From assembly GCA_000961585.1 (NCBI GenBank), contig LADN01000049.1:38697-102696 (forward strand): 64,000 nucleotides of DNA, read 5' to 3'. A program made the translations under genes and the position numbers. Below, piece after piece: positions 8,874 through 16,549 of this stretch; the stretch's first letter is position 1, and every line of letters begins with the position of its first letter. Source of the DNA: Peptococcaceae bacterium BRH_c4a (GTDB taxonomy: Bacteria > Bacillota > Desulfotomaculia > Desulfotomaculales > Desulfocucumaceae). The notes under the pieces are model-generated. The model was not told the DNA's origin. It saw only the letters and a program-made list of their open reading frames with translations, and did no database searches.

Positions 8874-9143
8874 GTGTCGGCGGAAAAAACGGATAGAATT
8901 AATGAAAAACTTTTATCCAAAAAATACCAAACCAATGTGATCCGGCTGATCAAGGCATGGAAAAAGGGCCTCTCGGATTTTGAGGTTTCACGGGAAACGG
9001 GAATTGACCCGGTCAAGCTAAAACACATCAAAACAGATATAGAGATGGCCCATCGCAAACTCCGGCTGGCCAGAAAAAAACCATTGATCCCGCCGGGTCA
9101 GGCTCCCGGACAACGCCATATTTTCTTCAATCCGTTTATGTAA
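8874..9143 (+). CDS. Small basic protein with HTH-like segment, unknown function
   Basis: 89 aa, GTG start 3 nt after a full-length anti-16S sequence AGGAGGTGAT, so it is probably highly translated. Rich in Lys/Arg. The central stretch WKKGLSDFEVSRETGIDP looks like a helix-turn-helix (as in a phase-type regulator), followed by a charged helix. I do not recognise the family. Its 3' end overlaps the convergent csfB gene by 46 bp. Position beside csfB, a sporulation gene, is suggestive only. Confidence 0.7.
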   Translation: MSAEKTDRINEKLLSKKYQTNVIRLIKAWKKGLSDFEVSRETGIDPVKLKHIKTDIEMAHRKLRLARKKPLIPPGQAPGQRHIFFNPFM

Positions 9144-9292
9144 AGGCTGTACGAATAGTCATTGCATATGGAGTTGACAATGCTGCGCTCGCAGTTTGCG
9201 CATATGAACCTGCCTCTCAATCTAAGCCCATATACATATATTCCCGTAACCCCGCAGATAATGCACCTGGCCGCCACCCGTTCCGCCCGCAA
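9098..9292 (-). CDS. csfB: Gin/CsfB-like anti-sigma-G factor
   Basis: 64 aa. Zinc-ribbon cysteines CIICG near residue 10 and FICANCERSIV near 30, with the aromatic stretch GIYVYGLRLRG between, match the Gin (CsfB) family, which binds a zinc and inhibits SigG (and SigE) during sporulation. Start is TTG at 9292, with AGGAGGGGG 9 nt upstream; a TGA lies in frame just above it, which fixes the start. In Bacillus csfB also sits just upstream of xpaC-yaaN-yaaO-tmk, so the position supports the call. Confidence 0.82.
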   Translation of the reverse strand: MRAERVAARCIICGVTGIYVYGLRLRGRFICANCERSIVNSICNDYSYSLYINGLKKIWRCPGA

Positions 9293-9313
9293 AGCGCCTC
9301 ACCCCCTCCTGAA

Positions 9314-9346
9314 TAAAAACGGGACTATATTAAAGTATTCCCGTTT
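9314..9346 (-). terminator. Terminator below the HhH-GPD gene
   Basis: Minus strand: AAACGGGA ... TCCCGTTT stem with a partly paired interior, then TTTATT. It separates the 9429-10136 gene from csfB. Confidence 0.6.
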
Positions 9347-9428
9347 AGCTTCGGGGGTTACATTGCGGGATCCATAATCCAGTGATTTCTGATTTCTCAT
9401 AGCCGGGAGCTGACGGCTGATAACCTTT

Positions 9429-10136
9429 TTATTGTTCGGCGCGCCTGGATGAACAGACCGCTTCGCAGCCGGAGCACAAAGGATTTTCGGTGCAAACGTG
9501 ATTGGCGAACAATTTCAGCAGGGTGTACGTTTTAACAAGATTGTATCCGCTGTTGCCGGAAATTTTTTTGACTGCCACCATTACGGCCTCGGTATCCGGC
9601 TTGCGCCCGGAAAGCAGGTCAAGCCTGGATAAAAACCGTATCAAGGCCTTCTGATTTTGGGACACCTCCTTGAAGCCCAGGTGATCCAGCAGTGACTTTA
9701 CGTTGGTGGGACCGATGTATCTGAAGGTTGTGGTTAATTCCTTGAAAATATTGTCCGCCGCATCGATCCAGTTCCTGAGTCCGCCGTGTTTTTCCGAAAG
9801 CGCAAAAGCCCTGTTCAGGTTCTCCCCCAGAATCGAAAGTTTCGCCTGGTTGTCACATTTTTTGAGCGCCCGCCTGACACAGAATTCTATTCCGAAAACA
9901 TTAACCAGAAACTTTCTAAAGGAAAAAAAGGAAGATCTGATTGCCGGCCAAGAATTCCTGGCGCTCTGATACTGGTAGCCGCTCAAGAAGGCCACCCAGC
10001 ATATTTGTTCGACGATTTTCCTTTCCGGCATGCCATAAAAGCTCTCTCTACTCTCATCATCCAATAACTTTTCCAGATCCGTAAAGTTTTTTTTAAGAGT
10101 CCGCTGGCATTTATACAATACCTGGCTTGAAGCCAT
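9429..10136 (-). CDS. HhH-GPD superfamily protein with C-terminal cysteine cluster
   Basis: 235 aa. The helical pattern and the segments EQICWVAFLSGYQYQSARN (about residue 43) and YIGPTNVKSLLDHLGF (about 140) resemble 3-methyladenine/endonuclease III-type DNA glycosylases. The C-terminus has four cysteines (C-x6-C-x2-C-x3-C in HVCTENPLCSGCEAVC), the arrangement that holds a [4Fe-4S] cluster in endonuclease III relatives. Function inferred: base-excision repair. The usual catalytic Lys/Asp cannot be assigned confidently by eye. Monocistronic with its own terminator. Confidence 0.6.
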   Translation of the reverse strand: MASSQVLYKCQRTLKKNFTDLEKLLDDESRESFYGMPERKIVEQICWVAFLSGYQYQSARNSWPAIRSSFFSFRKFLVNVFGIEFCVRRALKKCDNQAKLSILGENLNRAFALSEKHGGLRNWIDAADNIFKELTTTFRYIGPTNVKSLLDHLGFKEVSQNQKALIRFLSRLDLLSGRKPDTEAVMVAVKKISGNSGYNLVKTYTLLKLFANHVCTENPLCSGCEAVCSSRRAEQ

Positions 10137-10364
10137 ACCCTCACCACCTGCATTTGACTGAAAGCGCCTTTTTGTTATTATATTTATTGAAGCCCGGCAA
10201 TGTTACTCCCGGCTGTTTTTTATTGTTGCTGCGGCAGCATCGCCGAAAGCCCGGGGTTGCCGGCTTTTCCCGCTACCGGCTGTGCCTTTCGAATACTTCA
10301 AGTTATATAAGTCCTCCCAGAACAATATAATTATTTATAGTAACGGTTATTTTCCGATAAGAGG

Positions 10365-12323
10365 GTGAGCAGGGTGGCTTTTTTTGGCAGCCAACACTTC
10401 CTGGTAAAGACTAAAGCCGGTGATTTGCTGGATATATATGCTGGGAATTCGTCCGTCATTTACAAAATTTACCGACCGGGGTACAAATCTCCTCTTGCCG
10501 CTCAGGCACTGATTGATGATCTCATTTTTGATTATGATGTAAAAATAGACGCCCATGACAACATCCATCTGGTATGCATCACCCGGGGCGGCGAGCTGAA
10601 ATATTATGTCGGGCAGCTGGGTAAGGTCTGGAACAGTACGCATCTGGCCTCCCTGGATATGAAATCCCGCCATTACAGGTACCTTTCCCTGCTGGTGGCG
10701 GGCGGCAAGGTTCACCTGTTCTGGCTTACGGCCAGCCCGATGAATTCATTTATCTGGTCCATCCTGCACTCCTTCTGGAACGGCCGGGAGTGGCGGGAGC
10801 AGCAGGCGGGGGAAATAATTGCCGGTAAATACGTGCCCCCCTATGCGGTGGATACCGACAGCCAGGAGAACCTTCACCTGTTGTATTCTTGCGCCACCGG
10901 GAACAAGCAGTACGAGGCCTTTTATAAACGGTTCAACAGCGACTTCGACCTCTGGAGCCATACCGAGCGGCTGCCCGTGCAAGAAAATGCCCAGAGTCTT
11001 TTTTCCCTGGTGGACCGGTACGATAACCTGCACCTGTTGTGCAGCGGCCCCGTCGGCAGGGAAAACAAAAACCAGATCAGCTACCGGAGCAGAAAAAATC
11101 TGACCAAACTTTCGGGCCTGTGGGAGCCGGCCAAAGCCCTGTCCAGATCTGCAGACGGAAATATCCAACCATTTCTCCTGTGCAATGAGAATTCACTGAT
11201 CGCCCTATGGAAGGAGAAAAATCAGTTTATCAGCCTCCGGTCCGAAGACCACGGGACCGCCTGGCTAAGACCGGAACCCATTAATTTCCCAGGCAAGGGG
11301 GTTTTCATGTCTTACTGCTCAAATTATCCCCCCGAGGCGGGAAGAAAGAAGGTGCCTTTCCTGGTGGGAGTATCCGAACCCAGGCTGCTCATGGTAATCG
11401 ACGACCTGACCGATATTGTGCCCCGGCAGCAGGGGCCCGCACAGGAGGCGCCCGTCCAGGAAACCGCCCCTTCCGGGGAAAACCCTTTACCGGAAAGAGC
11501 GGAATCCCATTCCCAGGCTGGGCAGGCTCCGCCGGCTGATTCCGGGACCGGAGAAGCGGCGGGCGGGCCCGGGCCGGAAACAACCGCTGAAACGGCAGTT
11601 GACAGGCTGACCCGGGAAGTGGGGGAAATTCGTTCCGGCTTGGACGCTGCGGCAGCCGAGGGCAGAATCCTTTTTCAGGTTGTGGAGGATATCGAAAATA
11701 TGGTGGGCGAACTCAGGGAGTGTTACAGAGATTTGAAAAAAGCGCTTCCGGGAGAGGATTTTATCACTTCCCTGGAGGATCTGAGGGGCCGGCTGGACAA
11801 AATGGCGAAAGAACTCAGGGATACCGGCAGGGATCTGACATCGGCACAGCAGTTGATAACGAACTTGCAGAAAGAATATGAAAGCAGCGGCAAAAAACAG
11901 GAAGAACTATACAATGAAAGGGAAAAAAGCATCAAGAACCTCCATCAGACCCTGCAAAAACTAGTCAAGGACAATGCCTCACTGCAGGGGGAGATAAGCC
12001 AGATCAGGGAAGCCCGGGAAAAAGCGGCAGCCGACCTGTCCGCCAGGGAAATGGAACGGGACGGTGCGTGGAAAAGCCTGACCGGGGAAATCGACAACCG
12101 GGTACGGGCCGTGGACGGCCAGTGCAGGGAGGCTGTCTCCCAATTAAAAGATCAGCAGGAGGAACAGAAGGTCTTCGCCCAGAAACTGGAAAACATGGAG
12201 GAAACCCACGGTGAGCTTCTCCGCCAGGTTGAGACTCTGCAGAGGGATCATCAATCGCTGAGGGAAGAGGTGGAAAAGCAAAAAAGCTCAGGATTCTTAA
12301 AGAAACTGTTTTACTCCCAGTAG
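10365..12323 (+). CDS. Beta-propeller plus long coiled-coil protein, unknown function
   Basis: 652 aa. Residues 1-345 hold repeated blade-like units with an Asp-x-x-x-Asn-[LI]-H-L-[LV] motif (DAHDNIHLVC, DSQENLHLLY, DRYDNLHLLC), as in sialidase-like propellers. A Pro/Glu/Ala-rich linker follows (about 350-410), then about 240 residues of heptad-rich coiled coil (for example LEDLRGRLDKMAKELRD). There is no signal peptide or membrane segment. Start GTG at 10365; a second GTG at 10374 is also possible. Followed by a strong terminator. A structural or scaffold role, perhaps in spores, is a guess. Confidence 0.75.
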   Translation: MSRVAFFGSQHFLVKTKAGDLLDIYAGNSSVIYKIYRPGYKSPLAAQALIDDLIFDYDVKIDAHDNIHLVCITRGGELKYYVGQLGKVWNSTHLASLDMKSRHYRYLSLLVAGGKVHLFWLTASPMNSFIWSILHSFWNGREWREQQAGEIIAGKYVPPYAVDTDSQENLHLLYSCATGNKQYEAFYKRFNSDFDLWSHTERLPVQENAQSLFSLVDRYDNLHLLCSGPVGRENKNQISYRSRKNLTKLSGLWEPAKALSRSADGNIQPFLLCNENSLIALWKEKNQFISLRSEDHGTAWLRPEPINFPGKGVFMSYCSNYPPEAGRKKVPFLVGVSEPRLLMVIDDLTDIVPRQQGPAQEAPVQETAPSGENPLPERAESHSQAGQAPPADSGTGEAAGGPGPETTAETAVDRLTREVGEIRSGLDAAAAEGRILFQVVEDIENMVGELRECYRDLKKALPGEDFITSLEDLRGRLDKMAKELRDTGRDLTSAQQLITNLQKEYESSGKKQEELYNEREKSIKNLHQTLQKLVKDNASLQGEISQIREAREKAAADLSAREMERDGAWKSLTGEIDNRVRAVDGQCREAVSQLKDQQEEQKVFAQKLENMEETHGELLRQVETLQRDHQSLREEVEKQKSSGFLKKLFYSQ

Positions 12324-12346
12324 GGGCCCCGCAGGGCCCCTTTTTA
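12323..12346 (+). terminator. Terminator of the propeller/coiled-coil gene
   Basis: GGGGCCCC, 3-nt loop, GGGCCCC, then TTTTTAT, beginning at the stop codon. Confidence 0.9.
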
Positions 12347-12752
12347 TCGTTAAGAAAAGTATATGTCATATTAAAGTATTAAAGCGCTAAATCGCCAAAC
12401 CATTTTTATGTAGCCCAGAGTTTTTCTGGGGTCGCTCCTGGGTCACTCTGTGGCCGGTGGAGGGGTTTGAGTCCGATCTACTTATCCTCCGGCTGAACTG
12501 GCTGTATCAGTCGTCGGTCGTCAGTCTTCAGTCGTAGGTCTTAAAGTCTTTTGACCAGAGGTAAAATGAAACTATTCCGACGTCTGAAGTCCTACGACTG
12601 ACGACTATTCCAGCATCCGCCTGGACTAAAACCCCTCCCCCTCACTGCATGTCGCTGTGGGGTCGCTTGAGGGTCGCTTTTAAGGCAGCCTGTCACAATT
12701 CTGGATTCTGGCTTCTGGATTCTCAAGCGTCCTTCAGGGCGTTTTTTTATTT
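12347..12752. repeat. Long intergenic repeat, copy A
   Basis: About 400 bp whose two ends match, in reverse orientation, the ends of copy B at 14276-14770. One end carries TAAAGTATTAAAGCGCTAAA and CCCAGAGTTTTTCTGGG; the other carries GTCGCTTTTAAGGCAGCCTG and heptamer words (TTCTGGA TTCTGGC TTCTGGA). The interior (12505-12606) is a foldback of GTCGTCA/GTCTTCA/GTCGTAG-type heptamers around an AAAATGAAACTATT centre, and matches copy C at 34145. No gene is seen from 12347 to 12909. Confidence 0.75.
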
Positions 12753-12794
12753 GCCGCCGGCGCAAATTTTGCAGAAAAAGATTGGATCGCATTA

Positions 12795-12822
12795 ACAATA
12801 ATGGGAACACTGACATATTATT
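12795..12822 (+). promoter_or_regulatory. SigK-like promoter upstream of the 12910 gene
   Basis: AC (12795-12796), 17-bp spacer, CATATTATT (12814-12822), one mismatch from the SigK consensus AC-N16/17-CATANNNTA. The same spacing is seen at 16515-16542 and 25053-25080. No good SigA promoter is apparent here. Confidence 0.4.
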
Positions 12823-12909
12823 ACAATAAGACGGTGGCGGGTTCTCATTTGTACGGCTATCGTTTGGCCAAGGGCCAAAAATTTAATCTTATTTAAGGAG
12901 TGAAACTCA

Positions 12910-13518
12910 ATGGGAATAACTTTCAACAACTGTCTGGTCTTTCAGGGTTGCGCACAAAAAATAGCTGAAGCCGGCATCACCGTTACAGCTCTCAACATCC
13001 TCACCGGCCTGGGTATCGTGGTAAACCCTGTCACCGGGGAAGCCACCGCCGTTGTTGGCGGGGTTACCGTGCCCATCGCCTTTGAGGCGTGCTGCCAGAC
13101 AACCTCACCCTTTTTCCGCTCCTCACTGCTGGTTGACAAAATAATTAACTGCGGCTGGGTCAACGGGGCTGTACTGATCAGGAACCTCATCACCGGTGCG
13201 GTTCTGGCCTGTGCCAACCTGGCCCTGGTGTTCCAGGAGGAGCAAGTGGCGCCTGGCGTGCTGCCTTCAGACACCATTACAGAAGTGGTGGTGGAGGATG
13301 AGGGCTCCGCCATTTGCATCGTGTTCTCAACCGACCCTGCCACCGGGGTTACCGAACCTTTACTGATCGTGAAGTGTGCCATGCTGGTGCAAAAGACCGT
13401 TACCCGGGATCAGGCCGTTTTTCCCTCCATCTGCCCGACTGTTTCCCCGTGCCCGACTCAACGGCAGGCCTGTCCGCCCGGCAGCAATCAGATCCGGATC
13501 CCCACCACTTGTTTGTAA
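12910..13518 (+). CDS. Cysteine-rich surface-type protein, unknown
   Basis: 202 aa, no signal peptide. Rich in Val/Thr/Ile beta-strand stretches (GITVTALNILTGLGIVV, GGVTVPIAFEACC) and with about a dozen cysteines, including CC and a Cys/Pro-rich end (CPTVSPCPT, CPPGSNQ). I do not recognise the family. Composition resembles self-assembling spore-coat or exosporium proteins more than enzymes. Strong RBS TAAGGAGTG. First of a two-gene unit (13548 follows after 29 bp) ended by a perfect terminator and framed by inverted repeat copies A and B. A SigK-like promoter lies 90 bp upstream. Confidence 0.7.
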   Translation: MGITFNNCLVFQGCAQKIAEAGITVTALNILTGLGIVVNPVTGEATAVVGGVTVPIAFEACCQTTSPFFRSSLLVDKIINCGWVNGAVLIRNLITGAVLACANLALVFQEEQVAPGVLPSDTITEVVVEDEGSAICIVFSTDPATGVTEPLLIVKCAMLVQKTVTRDQAVFPSICPTVSPCPTQRQACPPGSNQIRIPTTCL

Positions 13519-13547
13519 ACATCTAATTCTGAGGAGGAATATCAGAA

Positions 13548-14198
13548 ATGCCTATCGCAAGACTGTCCGGCCTGCCCGGAAACACCTTTTTCAGGCTTGG
13601 CGCCCCGCCCTACCTAGCCACGAATATAGCCGTGCCGGTGGGGGTCCAGTTCCCGCTCTGGCCTGAAATAGAAAGCCAGGCCATTATTGTCGCCGGGGAT
13701 CTGGCAGCCCCCCAATACCTGTGGTACCGTTCGGACGTTGACCCGGCCCTGGTGACCACCGGGGAGACTGCGTTCTTCGCCCGGGAGACCACCTTCAGTT
13801 TTACTGTCCTGGGCGTTACGGTAACCGCCACCATGAACCTGAGCATCGCCGCCGACAACGCCTTCCAGTCCAGAGTGAGCATCATCCCGTCTCTGGGCTT
13901 ACCCGTTACCTTCACTTTTACGGACGGCAACACCTCCCCGCTGACAAACGAGGTCAACCCGCCCTTCAACTGGCAGAATATCTATACTTTTCCGGTGGAA
14001 TTCTCGCTTGCGGCGGGCGTGACGTCCTTCACGGTGGAATTCGAGGCCAAGGTGGTAAACTACGCCCAGACCCTGCCCGGGGCAAATCAGCAGACCAATC
14101 CCGCCGGCTTTATGTACACCATGGATTTTACCAATTTTGTAACCACGCCCACGGTGACCGAAGTGGTGCCGCCATCGCCGACAACCCCCCTGGTCTGA
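13548..14198 (+). CDS. Beta-rich surface-type protein, unknown
   Basis: 216 aa with no signal peptide, no cysteine and a strong RBS (GAGGAGGAAT). Long alternating Thr/Val/Phe strands (FSFTVLGVTVTATMNLSIAA, FTVEFEAKVVNYAQ) suggest an immunoglobulin- or jelly-roll-like fold; it ends in a Pro/Thr-rich tail (PPSPTTPLV). Family not recognised. Paired with the cysteine-rich gene upstream, so probably a partner in the same surface structure. Confidence 0.68.
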   Translation: MPIARLSGLPGNTFFRLGAPPYLATNIAVPVGVQFPLWPEIESQAIIVAGDLAAPQYLWYRSDVDPALVTTGETAFFARETTFSFTVLGVTVTATMNLSIAADNAFQSRVSIIPSLGLPVTFTFTDGNTSPLTNEVNPPFNWQNIYTFPVEFSLAAGVTSFTVEFEAKVVNYAQTLPGANQQTNPAGFMYTMDFTNFVTTPTVTEVVPPSPTTPLV

Positions 14199-14221
14199 TG
14201 AAAGACTCGGCCTAGCCCGAA

Positions 14222-14258
14222 AATGAGGGAGTCCCGTTAAGGGACTCCCTCATTTTAT
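14222..14258 (+). terminator. Terminator of the two-gene surface unit
   Basis: Perfect 14-bp stem AATGAGGGAGTCCC / GGGACTCCCTCATT with a GTTAA loop, then TTATTATT. Confidence 0.92.
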
Positions 14259-14275
14259 TATTCTGTGCCGGCTAA

Positions 14276-14770
14276 AAAAACGCCCTGACGGGCGCTTGGG
14301 AATCCAGAATCCAGAATTGTGACAGGCTGCCTTAAAAGCGACCCTCAAGCGCCCCACAGCGACATGCAGTGAGGGGGAGTGATTTAAGTCCGTGCGGAAT
14401 TTACCGGAGGCTGCTACTGTCTCTTAACGACCGAGCCTACGAATTTGGAGGTTAGATGTTGGAAGTTGGAAGTTTGATTAAGCTAGAAATAGCTCTGAGG
14501 TCATTTCCTACAAGTTTTCTAACCTCTAACCTCTGGCCTCCCACCTCCAAAATGGTCGGCATTCCGTTGGCGACCGAGTTTAGAGACAGTTGCAGCAAGA
14601 GGTAATGCAGGCCGGACTTAAATCGCTCCGCCTACCCATTAGCGACAATGCAGCGACCCTCAAATGACCCCGGAGCGACCCCAGAAAAACTCTGGGCTTG
14701 CATAAAAATGCTTTGGTGCTTCAGTACTTCAGCGCTTTAATACTTTAATATGGCATATGCTTTCCTGTAC
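14276..14770. repeat. Long intergenic repeat, copy B (inverted relative to copy A)
   Basis: Outer ends match copy A in opposite orientation: GAATCCAGAATCCAGAATTG then CAGGCTGCCTTAAAAGCGAC at one end, and GACCCCAGAAAAACTCTGGG, TTTAATACTTTAATATGGCA at the other. The interior differs from A: a foldback made of GGAGGTTAG/TTGGAAG words (14451-14475) and CTAACCTCTAACCTC words (14518-14550), flanked by an inverted pair containing CTGTCTCTTAACGACCGAG / CGACCGAGTTTAGAGACAG. No gene is seen in 14259-14770. Confidence 0.75.
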
Positions 14771-14803
14771 AATAAAAAAGGGGGAGCCCCTGGCGGGGCT
14801 CCC
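14771..14803 (-). terminator. Terminator of the YVTN-propeller gene
   Basis: Minus strand GGGAGCCCC, GCCA loop, GGGGCTCCC, then CCTTTTTTATT. Confidence 0.9.
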
Positions 14804-14821
14804 GAATACTGGCTTGAATGC

Positions 14822-16402
14822 TTAACAGATGATGTCTTCCAGTTGGGGCGGGAAGAAGTCGGTGGGGAAGGGGGTCATCACAGGGTTGAAAAATACCGCA
14901 CAGACATCCTTCTTGGCCTCGATGAAGTCCTCGCAGGGCGTCGGTTCCGGGCAGAAGCCGAAGGCAGGCACCAGGAGCTGGACCCGGCCGACCACCTTGA
15001 TCACCAGGAACACACCCACCTGGATCAAGAGGCACTGGTCCACCACGGTGGGGGTGCAGAGCAGCTCGGACCGGGTTTCCACCAGGATGGTCAGGTCCAC
15101 TTCGTCCCTGGCCGGCGGAATGAACAGCACGATGTCTTTCAGTATCTCCGGCAGCGTTCCGGTGACGGTGACAGTGCCGCCGGTGCTGGTGTCCAGCAAG
15201 GTGGCGTTGAAAGTGATGGTCACGGTCAGGCGCACCCTGGAGAAGTTCGGCCTGCTGGGTATGGGAATAATCTGCAGCGATCCCGGGACTATGGTGCCGC
15301 CAAAGAACCTAATGTTCTGAACCACGAAGGGACCTCCGGCGGGGAGTTCAACCCCTATTTCCGGGAAGCATTCCCTCTGCTGGCAGCTGGTGTAGACCTT
15401 GTCAACAATGATGCACACAGATTCCCTGATTTCTTCGAGCACGTAGGGGTCGGTCAGGTCGATGGGATCGCCGGGGCTTTCCGCCGCTCCCAGGGGACCG
15501 ATGTCAATGACTCTGGGTCCTCCGGTCAGTGCGATGCCTACCAGGGTTGCGATCACGGTATTGGTGGTGGTGTCGATGATGGAAATGGTGTTGCTGCCGA
15601 AATTTGTCACAAAAGCCCTGACCACACCCACCTCGGGATTGGTGTCAAAGGCTATGCGGTCGGGAGTGACGCCCACCGGCACGGTGGCCACCACCACAAA
15701 GCTCAGCGTGCTGATTACCGACACGGTGTTTGAGATGCTGTTGGCCACGTAAGCGAAGGTTCCGGCGGGGTTGACCCGCACCGAAATGGGACCGGCGCCC
15801 ACAGCCACCGAGGCGATCACCGAGTTGGTGCCGGGGTCGATGACGGATACGGTGTTGCTGCCGAAGTTAGCCACCCATACCCGGCCGTCCGGGGCCACAC
15901 TGATGAACCTAGGGTCGTCGCCTACCGGAATGGCCGGCCCCACCACGGTGTTGGTGATGGCGTTGATTACCGTTACATTGTCGCTGCCGCTGTTGGCCAC
16001 GTATACCCTGGTATTGTCGGGCGAAATCCCCACTCCCACGGGAGTGGCGCCTACGTTGACGGTGGCAACTACCGTATTGGTGGCGGTATCGATAACAGAT
16101 ACGGTGTTGCTGCCGCTGTTTGTCACATAGGCCCTGGTGCAGATGGAGTTGACTACCACGTCTGCGGGGGCTATGCCGACGGTTACCGTGGCAACGGGGG
16201 CATTGGTAACGGTATCGATAACAGTTACGGTGTTGGCGCCGTTGTTGGTAACGTATGCGCTGGTGCCCGCCGGCGTCAGCCTTACGCTTAGAGGGCCCGG
16301 GCCAGTGGATATCCTGGTGAGAATGGTGCCGGATAGTGAGTTGAGTACAGCTACTGAGTTATCTAGTGGGTCGGCAACGTAGGCACGAAAACCTACTAAC
16401 AT
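14822..16402 (-). CDS. YVTN-repeat beta-propeller protein with C-terminal SPOCS-like domain
   Basis: 526 aa. Residues 1-295 are about seven YVTN blades of roughly 42 aa (units such as TNTVVATVNVGATPVGV then NTRVYVANSGSDNVTVI). Residues 320-526 form a separate domain with VCIIVDKVYTSCQQRECF, GGPFVVQNIRFFGG, a strand-rich middle and CEDFIEAKKD...FPTDFF. The protein at 26201 is a stand-alone relative of this second domain. It recalls the SPOCS/DUF3794 domains of spore-coat assembly proteins, which is an inference. No signal peptide, so probably mother-cell cytoplasmic and assembled on the spore. RBS AAAGGAGG; SigK-like promoter at 16515-16542. Confidence 0.8.
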   Translation of the reverse strand: MLVGFRAYVADPLDNSVAVLNSLSGTILTRISTGPGPLSVRLTPAGTSAYVTNNGANTVTVIDTVTNAPVATVTVGIAPADVVVNSICTRAYVTNSGSNTVSVIDTATNTVVATVNVGATPVGVGISPDNTRVYVANSGSDNVTVINAITNTVVGPAIPVGDDPRFISVAPDGRVWVANFGSNTVSVIDPGTNSVIASVAVGAGPISVRVNPAGTFAYVANSISNTVSVISTLSFVVVATVPVGVTPDRIAFDTNPEVGVVRAFVTNFGSNTISIIDTTTNTVIATLVGIALTGGPRVIDIGPLGAAESPGDPIDLTDPYVLEEIRESVCIIVDKVYTSCQQRECFPEIGVELPAGGPFVVQNIRFFGGTIVPGSLQIIPIPSRPNFSRVRLTVTITFNATLLDTSTGGTVTVTGTLPEILKDIVLFIPPARDEVDLTILVETRSELLCTPTVVDQCLLIQVGVFLVIKVVGRVQLLVPAFGFCPEPTPCEDFIEAKKDVCAVFFNPVMTPFPTDFFPPQLEDIIC

Positions 16403-16514
16403 TAATTTTGCCTCCTTTGCTATAAGTTTTTTATGTTAATACCCGCTTTATCCGGGTAAAGACATCGGATTATAAATTTATCCACCTCCTATTAGAAAAA
16501 TTTACTTCTTCTGT

Positions 16515-16542
16515 TATGATATGAAACCAGAAAAAAAACGGT
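16515..16542 (-). promoter_or_regulatory. SigK-like promoter for the YVTN-propeller gene
   Basis: Minus strand AC (16541-16542), 17-bp spacer, CATATCATA (16515-16523): a full match to AC-N17-CATANNNTA. The -35 context GTAACCGTTT recurs in front of the rmlA-like gene. Confidence 0.5.
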
Positions 16543-16549
16543 TACATAC

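Noticed and set aside
10127..10364. Small gene in the gap above the propeller gene
   Set aside because: The only open frame has no RBS and no plausible protein composition; nothing is annotated there.
12592..12816. 74-aa minus-strand frame within repeat copy A
   Set aside because: Lies in repeat sequence that is non-coding in the other copies.
14750..15733. 327-aa plus-strand frame
   Set aside because: Antisense to the YVTN-propeller gene, begins inside its terminator; His/Gln-rich artefact of the repeats.
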